NCBI GenBank assembly: GCA_028673005.1
Contig: CM054118.1
Span: forward strand, 2,687,410-2,751,409
DNA length: 64,000 nt
Direction: 5' to 3'
Source: Tanypteryx hageni
Lineage: Eukaryota > Arthropoda > Insecta > Odonata > Petaluridae
Both the position numbers and the translations under genes were made by a program. Under the pieces are notes generated by a model that saw nothing but the letters and a program-made list of their open reading frames with translations, was not told where the DNA came from and ran no database searches. This document shows, piece by piece, positions 57,195 through 64,000 of this stretch (position 1 is the first letter of the stretch; every line of letters starts with the position of its first letter).

Positions 57195-60108
57195 ATGAGT
57201 TCTCTCGAGGTAAAACAATCCGGAGGTAAAATAGTCCGCCAATCGAATCTCCGGGCGGGGACTGCCTTGAGAAAAACATTTGTCGAAAGTAAATTACGAA
57301 TAGAGACTTGGAACGTAAGAAATATGAGAAAGGCAGGAAAGCTAGAGAACTTGAAAGAAGAAATGGAAAGAAATAGAGTTGACATTATAGGGCTAAGCGA
57401 AACTAGATGGGAGGGAGAAGGACAGTTCGACTCGGAAGAATTCACGGTAGTTTATTCTGGAGGAAATAGTGGGGAAAGGGGAGTAGCTCTGGTACTTAGG
57501 AAAGATATGATGAAAAGCGTGACAAAGATAATAGCAACGAACGATAGACTGATGGCAATAAAGCTAAAAGCAGTCCCAGTGGACATGCTGATAATCCAGG
57601 TATATATGCCAACGTCAGCTCATGACGATGAAGAAATAGATGAGATCTATGAGCAAATTAATGAAATTTACGAAGAAGACGGAAGAGGAAAGGTAAACTG
57701 CATAATAATGGGAGATTGGAGCAGTATAGTCGGAGAAGGACAGGAAGAAAATGTTGTCGGGCAATACGGACTTCGGAAGAGAAATCGAGGAGGGGAGAAA
57801 CTCGTAGAATTCTGCATCAATAATGACCTTGCAGTGACTAATACATGGTTCGAAAACCATAAACGAAGATTATACACATGGAAAAGCCCAGGAGATAGAA
57901 TGAGATGCCAAATAGATTACATCCTTGTAAAACAAAGGTTCAGGAACAATATAAAGAACGCCAAGGCATTGCAAGGAGCAGACATTGATTCAGATCACAG
58001 CCTTCTAATACTTGACGTGAGTACAAAGCTCAAACAAATAAGAAAAACGAGAAGAGAAAGACAGACCTGGGACCTAGAAAAACTGAAAGAAAGGCAGGAT
58101 GTAGTCAGCATGAGGTTGGAAGATAACCTAAGAAAGTTGGAAAACAAACCGAAGACCGTTGATATAGAATGGGATGAAATTAAAACCAGTATCAAGGATA
58201 CCTTGGATAAAGAGATTGGAAAACAAGAGAAGAAAATCAGAAAACCATGGATCACGAAGGAAATGCTGGAGAAAATGGATGAGAGACGAAAATGGAAAAA
58301 CGTTAACAGTGAAGAAGGTAGAGCCAACTATAGGCGTATAAACAATGAGTTGAGAAGGGTAACAGATAAAGCTAGAGAAAATTGGATAAAAGGAAAATGT
58401 GATGAAATAGAACAAATGGAGAAGTTAGGACGGTACGATATGATGTACGCTAGGGCACTGGAATTAGAAGATAAGAAGTCTAATGGAATTTGCGGTAAAG
58501 GAATTATGAATATGGATGGGAAAATAGTCTCAGAAACAAAGGATGTAGCACAGGTATGGGAAGAACACATTAAGGAATTATACAGCAAACAGGCAGGAGC
58601 GGCAAAAATAGAACTGAAAAATGAGGAAAAAATTGAAGAAGACAACTTAGGACCAAGTATTATGGAGAGCGAAGTAGAAAAGGCGATAGTGGAACTAAAG
58701 AAGGGGAAAGCCACGGGCAGCGATGGAATACCGGCTGAGATACTTAAAGTCATAGGATCAGAAGGACTAAAAGCGATCACGAAATTAATTAATAAGATTT
58801 ACGACACGGGAGAGTGGCCTCAGGATTTCCTAGAAGTAACAATGATCCCTCTAAAGAAGAAGCCAAAGGCAATGCAGTGTAAAGATTACAGAACTATAAG
58901 CCTTCTGTCACACACATCGAAGATCATCACGAGGATTCTTAATAAAAGGCTGGAGAAAAAGGCAGAAGAAATAATAGGGGAAGATCAATTCGGTTTCAGA
59001 AAAGGACGAGGAACTAGAGATGCTATAGGAGTAGTTAGAATCATATCAGAAAGGGCAATAGAATACAGTCAAGATATCTGCGCATGTTTCGTAGACTGGC
59101 AGAAGACCTTTGATAGAGTAAATTGGGTGAAGTTGATGAAGATATTAAAGGATATAGGTGTAGACTGGAAAGACAGGAGACTGATTAGGAATCTATATGA
59201 GAATCAAGTTGTAAAGGTCAGGTTTGAGAATGTGGTCACCTGCGGAATAAATATGGGTAGAGGAGTAAGACAAGGCTGCTGCCTATCGCCAACCCTATTC
59301 AATATATATGGAGAAAGTCTAATGCAAGCAGCTTTAGAAGGCACAGGGGATTTCAAATTTGGAGGAAGGATTATAAGAACAGTAAAATACGCGGTTGATC
59401 AAGTACTTCTAGCAATAATGAAAGACGTACTCCCGAAAATTATAAATATTGCAGTAATAATAGGTAGAAAATACGGCATGGAAATAAATGCAGAAAAATC
59501 AAAGGTCATTCGAATATCAGGAAAATAATAGAATCTGAACGTAACTATTGAAGAAAAGCCCTTCAAACAACTTTCAGATTATAAATATATTGGAAGTATC
59601 ATAACACGAGAGGCAAAATGTAAGGATGAGATCAAAACTAGAATAGGAAAAGCAAAAGGGGCTTTCAGGAGAAAGAAACAACTACTTACGGGAAATATAA
59701 GGGAAGATATCCGCAAGAAGTTGATAAAATGCTACGTATGGAGTATAGCATTGTATGGGGCAGAAACATGGACGCTAAGGAAAAATGACATAAAATACTT
59801 GGAAAGCTTTGAAATGTGGACTTGGAGGAGAATGTTGAAGATAAAATCGACAGATAAGATGAAAAACGATGAAGTGCTACGAAGAATAGGAGAGAAGCGA
59901 ATGATTATACAGATTATCAGAAAGAGGAAGGCTAACTGGGTTGGACATTACCTGAGGAGAGAGAGTATGATTAAAGACGTGTTAGAAGGAAAACTAGATG
60001 GGAAAAGGGAAAGAGGTAGAAAAAGGTTTCAGCTGATAGACGATCTGAAAGGGAAAGAGAGTTATCAAGATATGAAGAGGACAGCGGAAAATAGGAGTAT
60101 ATGGAGAA
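57195..60108 (+). pseudogene. LINE copy 2 ORF: AP endonuclease-reverse transcriptase
   Basis: From ATG 57195 (MSSLEVKQ) a single frame runs without a stop to 59526, then meets adjacent TAA and TAG codons where copy 1 has GAA and GAG. It reopens in the same frame (VTIEEKPF, then SDYKYIGSIITREAKCKDEI) to the hAT insertion. Endonuclease motifs are largely kept, but MGDWSSIVGEG has serine where copy 1 has asparagine. The RT catalytic box is KYAVDQVLLA, with valine replacing the first aspartate of YADD, so RT should be dead. ACFVDWQKTFDRVNW is otherwise normal. The C-terminal tail ends in RSIWRT, and the last residues (FNHE) lie beyond the hAT. Confidence 0.9.
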
Positions 60109-63100
60109 CAGTGGCGTCGCGTGCCCATTTAGGTTGGGTGTGCTTTTATTGGGGATGGGGGTCTTATGCAACCCGCGCTACAAAATTCACGTTAATTTGA
60201 ACATACGATTGCATTTTTATCGACGTGTGAAAGTTTTAAGAGAGCGCTCTTCTTAATTGGTCTAATGCAATTAATCTTAGAATAATTTTGAATACTTTAA
60301 TTGACTAACTGATATGATTTTAACTATACAATCCATAATTATGGACAACACAAAGGTTCCCCGTCAAATAGACTTGACCTATGCATCACGCGCGCCGTTT
60401 ATGTGAGAATGGTTAACGCTTCGTTGTGAGAAGATACTAGAGAGAGGTACGAATTATCTGTATTTTGTTACGATTTTTAAATATGTACAACCATATAATA
60501 CGCACAGAAATCTGAAAAAGTAATCACTTGGGAAAATATTATTTTCCGGATTGAATCAAAGAAAGGCTTAAAAAACTCATTTTACTTATTTATACACCAG
60601 TTCCAATCTCCTGTTTTACCTTAGGAGTTTTGTTAGCACATCATCATAAAATGAAGGTCTTTTCTTCAGTTCCACCAGCAATGTCTTTTCAATGGCGAGT
60701 GAACTTAGGCCGCATAACCTTTCCTGCGTTTGTGTTCCTCTATAACACGTATGTATTCTCTTCATAGCCGAAAAAGAACGCTCGACTGTAGCAGTAGAAC
60801 TCGGAATCGTCATGATAAGTTCCGCTAATTTACAAATCTCCTTGAATGCAACCTGAATCTGATTTTCTTGCATGAATTTCAATAGGTGATGCACTGGTTT
60901 CCTCGCAAATTCATCAGAAGAAAAGAGCACTTTTAGTTCATTTTTTAGGCGAACGTAGTCAAAAACTGGTCCGTAGAAATCCTTTAATTTTTCTAGAATA
61001 CCATCAGGAAAAGTTTTCGCATACTGATCATATCTTTCGCTACAAAGGAGTTGAAAAAACTCAAGTTTCGAAAGTGAAGAGTATCTTTCTTCCATCTCCA
61101 GGCACATGCCGACTATTCTCTGGTATAATCGAAGGCACGCGCTCTTCTACTCTTCTATAGATCCTTTTCGTCTTTTAGGCTTCGACGACTCAACCGTATG
61201 CTTTTCCTTTTGCAGAAACCCAAATATCATCAAATCCATGTTACTTGTCATTCCTAAGCTATTTCATAGTATCACGCACTTTTTTACAACAGTACAATAT
61301 GTCATAGGATGATGTTTGCAATATATTATTCAAAACATCAATATAGCCAAACAGAACAGAAAATATTTCTAGCAAAAATATTGTTTGAAAATCTTGCAAG
61401 AAATACAGAAAACCACGAGCTTTGATTACAGCATCCACGTCTGAATCCCCAGAATTCTCCACAATGTGTTCAAAAAATGCAATAAGTTGACTTCTGTGGC
61501 GTTTTACTGTGTTTGATAAACGGGAAGTAAAATTCCATCTGGTTGGTGCGACGGAGGGTAATTTTTTAGCAACAAAATCTTGCAAAGCATTTACTCTTTT
61601 CTATGATTTAGAAAAATATGCTGCCAATCCACTGATAGATTGGAAAAACAATCTACATTCCTTGATATTCAAGAGGCATTCCTTCAGAACTAAGTTCAAA
61701 ACGTGAGCGTAGCAATGCGTAAATATTGCTAAAGGATAGGCCTCGATAACTTTACTCTCCAACCCATTAATATGTCCACTCATTACACAGGCACCATCAT
61801 AAGTTTGGCCGACCAACTTGTCCTTAATATTAAATTCCTCAACTCTGTTTACAACATCTTTAAAAAGACCACTAGACGTTCTATCATCACTTACGTCTGT
61901 AAATCCGATAAACCTTTCGTGTGTTTGCCCACTATGGACAAAACGGAAAACAGTTGATAGCTGCGATTTCGACATGACATCAGAAGTTTCATCCAGAAGA
62001 ATGGCCACAAATGTAGCGGAAGAAATTTCTTTCTTTATAGCATCTTTAACCACATCAGATATAGCGTTAATGATATCATTTTGTACTGTGGGAGAAGTTC
62101 CTCGAAATACAGTCGATGCCTTTAAATGACTGTCTAAAAGAGGATCATACTCACGGAGCACATTTAAATATTCTTTATAATTCCTTCGGTTGGCTGAATC
62201 TTCAGACTCATCATGACCTCTCAAAGGAAGCTCTTGCTTAGCCAAATAACATACAGCATCAATTAATCTTTTTAAAACGTCTGTATTTTTCTTTGTTCAT
62301 TATGACGATTAATTTCAATTTTTCTTTGGCTGTCAATGAGAGTGTCAATTCTTTGTTTTCCAAACATCTTAAGATTTAAAAATGACTGAAAATGTGGCTG
62401 GGAGCACTCATGTTTTTGCATTGCTGCAGCTAAATGATTAAGATCGGAATACCCGTGCTTATTCCAAACACCTTTCTCTTTGGAGAATAATAAACAAGGA
62501 CAACAAAAAAGTCTTGACAGCACTTCACATCCAGTTAACCATTCTACTGAATCGTATTGTGAAACAGAGAAATGTCTCATGTACTCAGTTTTTGCATTTT
62601 TGTGCTTGCACAGTAAATTTGGAAGAGGAGGACGAGGCTTACCTTCTTCGACTATGTTCATACAATCCGCAAAAGCTCTGGCAGAAAACGGGGCATTCAG
62701 TACATCGTTAACACTGTTTACCATTGTAAATATGGGCAAAAAGTTATAAATTATATCTAAAAAATTACAAATATATGTTAAAAACTTGCCTAAATCGGTG
62801 TCATAAACACGTCGGTTCACACTTTACCCCACGCACGCAAAACAGACGAAACTCAGAAAACAAAAACAGCATCTCATGACAAGTAACAACGTTGAATTGG
62901 ATTGCTTCACACAATAGCCAATCACAACCGCTAACTACTTCTGGGTGCTGTTGCCTCAGCGCACACCCTGCCACGCCTTCTGGACGGTTTAAAACCACAA
63001 GGAGGCTAAAATTTGACCCGCTGCGCCATCTGTAAGTGTGTTTAAAGGGCTCAAAGCTGTCCGTATTTCTTACCGCACACCCGGGCTATTAACGTGAATG

Positions 63101-63294
63101 TGATACAATGTTTACGCGCCGAAACTTCTCTTCATGAAACATTGTATATTGGATTTGATTTTAGGAATCACGCGAAGCCAGAAAACGATTAGGGGAGTCT
63201 TGAACAGGAATAAATGCAAAAATATAATATCTGTGACATTGCGAATCCGTGGGTGTGCACCACACACCTAGCACACCCTGAATATACGCCTCTG
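60109..63294 (-). mobile_element. hAT transposon (DUF4371/ZMYM1-like) nested in LINE copy 2
   Basis: The left end cagtggcgt and the complement of the right end, cagaggcgt, form short TIRs. A perfect 8-bp target duplication, atggagaa, flanks the element (60101-60108 and 63295-63302). Excising it restores the LINE (tatatggagaaccaggttta). The transposase runs on the minus strand. Confidence 0.95.
60616..62820 (-). pseudogene. hAT transposase, TTF-finger/DUF4371 type, few lesions
   Basis: Order on the minus strand: a TTF-type zinc finger with WLTGCEVLSRLFCCPCLLF and GYSDLNHLAAAMQKHE (62380-62560); DUF4371 core with FVAILLDETSDVMSKSQLS (first acidic site) and QTYDGACVMSG (second) at 61730-62080; ALAPTRW-like VAPTRWNFTSRLSNTV (about 61510-61560); and the hATC dimerisation block LAELIMTIPSSTATVERSFS at 60750-60840. 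It resembles proteins annotated as zinc finger MYM-type protein 1-like. Lesions: a frame change near 62260, a TAG after YFSKS (about 61602), stops and a frame change between 61260 and 61110. The least eroded DNA transposase here apart from those breaks. Confidence 0.9.
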
Positions 63295-63302
63295 ATGGAG
63301 AA

Positions 63303-63370
63303 CCAGGTTTAACCAAGAATAATCACGTACCTGTCTACGGGCAGACTACCTATGATGATGATGAATTGAA
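63303..63370 (+). pseudogene. LINE copy 2, 3' end after the hAT
   Basis: ccaggtttaaccaagaataa, then cctgtctacgggcagactac and an (atg)n tail: the last codons and 3' UTR of the LINE. Confidence 0.9.
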
Positions 63371-64000
63371 TCAGTGTCCATTAGGGGGCAAATCTGTCTT
63401 AACTCTTATTCGGTGATGTTTTTGCGTAATTGACAAACTATCCTGCCACGATCAATGTTCGGACGCATACTTCCTGAAGTTCACCTTCCTAATTTACTAA
63501 GACACCAATATGAATTAAAACTTTCCATTTTACGTCGGAGCGCGAGTTTTATATAAATCCATCCGATTCGCCATACTCGAGGCTCAGCCGCTATATCAAC
63601 TGTACGCATTGTCAAACGATTTCAGTCTGGCTGAACAGAGGGTGTATTTTTTATTTGGAAACTGCTAAATTATATGTCCATATTATTATTATTTTTTATC
63701 ACCTTCACTCAATGGTATCCAGGCTGTCTCTTGAATGTAAATTCAGAGGAAATAGTTTGATAAATTACGTTCATTGAGCTATGCCTAGACCCATATTTAG
63801 TTTTTTATTGGCATTGGAGAGACTATTGATATTTATAATGAAACTTAAGTTTAGAAGACGAAAAATATACAACGTCGTATCTGTGCAAAGTAAACAATGA
63901 AACTCAACAAAGTTTTGGGCGTACAACCGATGAAAATTTCTAGAAATATATTATTGGGATATCCTTAAGACTTAAAGCGAATGTATCATCTAAGAAACTT
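63371..64000. other. AT-rich DNA, no gene seen
   Basis: Nothing recognisable on either strand. Confidence 0.4.

Larger units (their letters stand above)
56911..63370 (+). mobile_element. RTE-type LINE copy 2, interrupted by a hAT element
   Basis: Collinear with copy 1 from the tRNA-like segment to the atgatgatgatga end, with only scattered differences. A hAT element splits it at 60108/63303, just before its last codons. A TA-rich stretch precedes it. Confidence 0.9.

Overview
This window looks like transposon-dense, AT-rich intergenic or intronic DNA from an arthropod, most likely an insect. The evidence is the repeat set: Penelope-like, RTE/CFDP2-type and Jockey retroelements, a Ty3/gypsy element, mariner, piggyBac, four hAT elements, long (TA)n tracts and an arthropod-type TCAGTC initiator. 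I see no bacterial or viral operon. I find only one convincing piece of host coding sequence, a GC-rich, splice-bounded candidate exon at 54062-54289, so the window may lie largely inside large introns. The species cannot be fixed from the sequence alone.

Layout. 0.2-1.8 kb: decayed hAT transposase (minus). 2.0-2.8 kb: degenerate tandem repeat. 4.2-5.8 kb: mariner-like element with TIRs of about 190 bp set in (TA)n. 7.1-8.1 kb: foldback element abutting a LINE 3' fragment, then a tRNA-derived SINE at 8.8-9.0 kb. 9.5-10.6 kb: polypyrimidine minisatellite. 13.8-15.0 kb: deleted piggyBac. 15.26-23.25 kb: gypsy element whose 3' LTR is split by a 2.76-kb hAT with an 8-bp target duplication. 27.2-30.2 kb: inverted and direct copies of a repeat with a hammerhead-like core, each ending in (TA)n. 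32.4-34.3 kb: foldback element with arms of about 310 bp. 38.0-39.6 kb: decayed hAT. 40.4-40.9 kb: more hammerhead-like repeats. 40.9-46.5 kb: RTE-type LINE interrupted by a 2.2-kb palindrome of two head-to-head Penelope-like copies. 48.0-50.6 kb: Jockey LINE (minus) truncating a second copy of the foldback element. 54-56 kb: candidate exon, 61-bp-stem hairpin, Helitron-like 3' end. 56.9-63.4 kb: second RTE-type LINE interrupted near its 3' end by a 3.19-kb DUF4371-type hAT.

Worth a second look: (i) a perfect four-pentamer heat-shock element just upstream of the TATA box of the gypsy 5' LTR, missing from the 3' LTR; (ii) the Penelope palindrome, each arm of which carries a foldable type I hammerhead motif; (iii) a second, dispersed hammerhead-like family in inverted pairs delimited by (TA)n; (iv) a tRNA-like segment with A and B boxes at the 5' end of both long RTE-type LINE copies. 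Nearly every transposon ORF carries stops, frameshifts or lost catalytic residues, so little here is likely to be autonomous.
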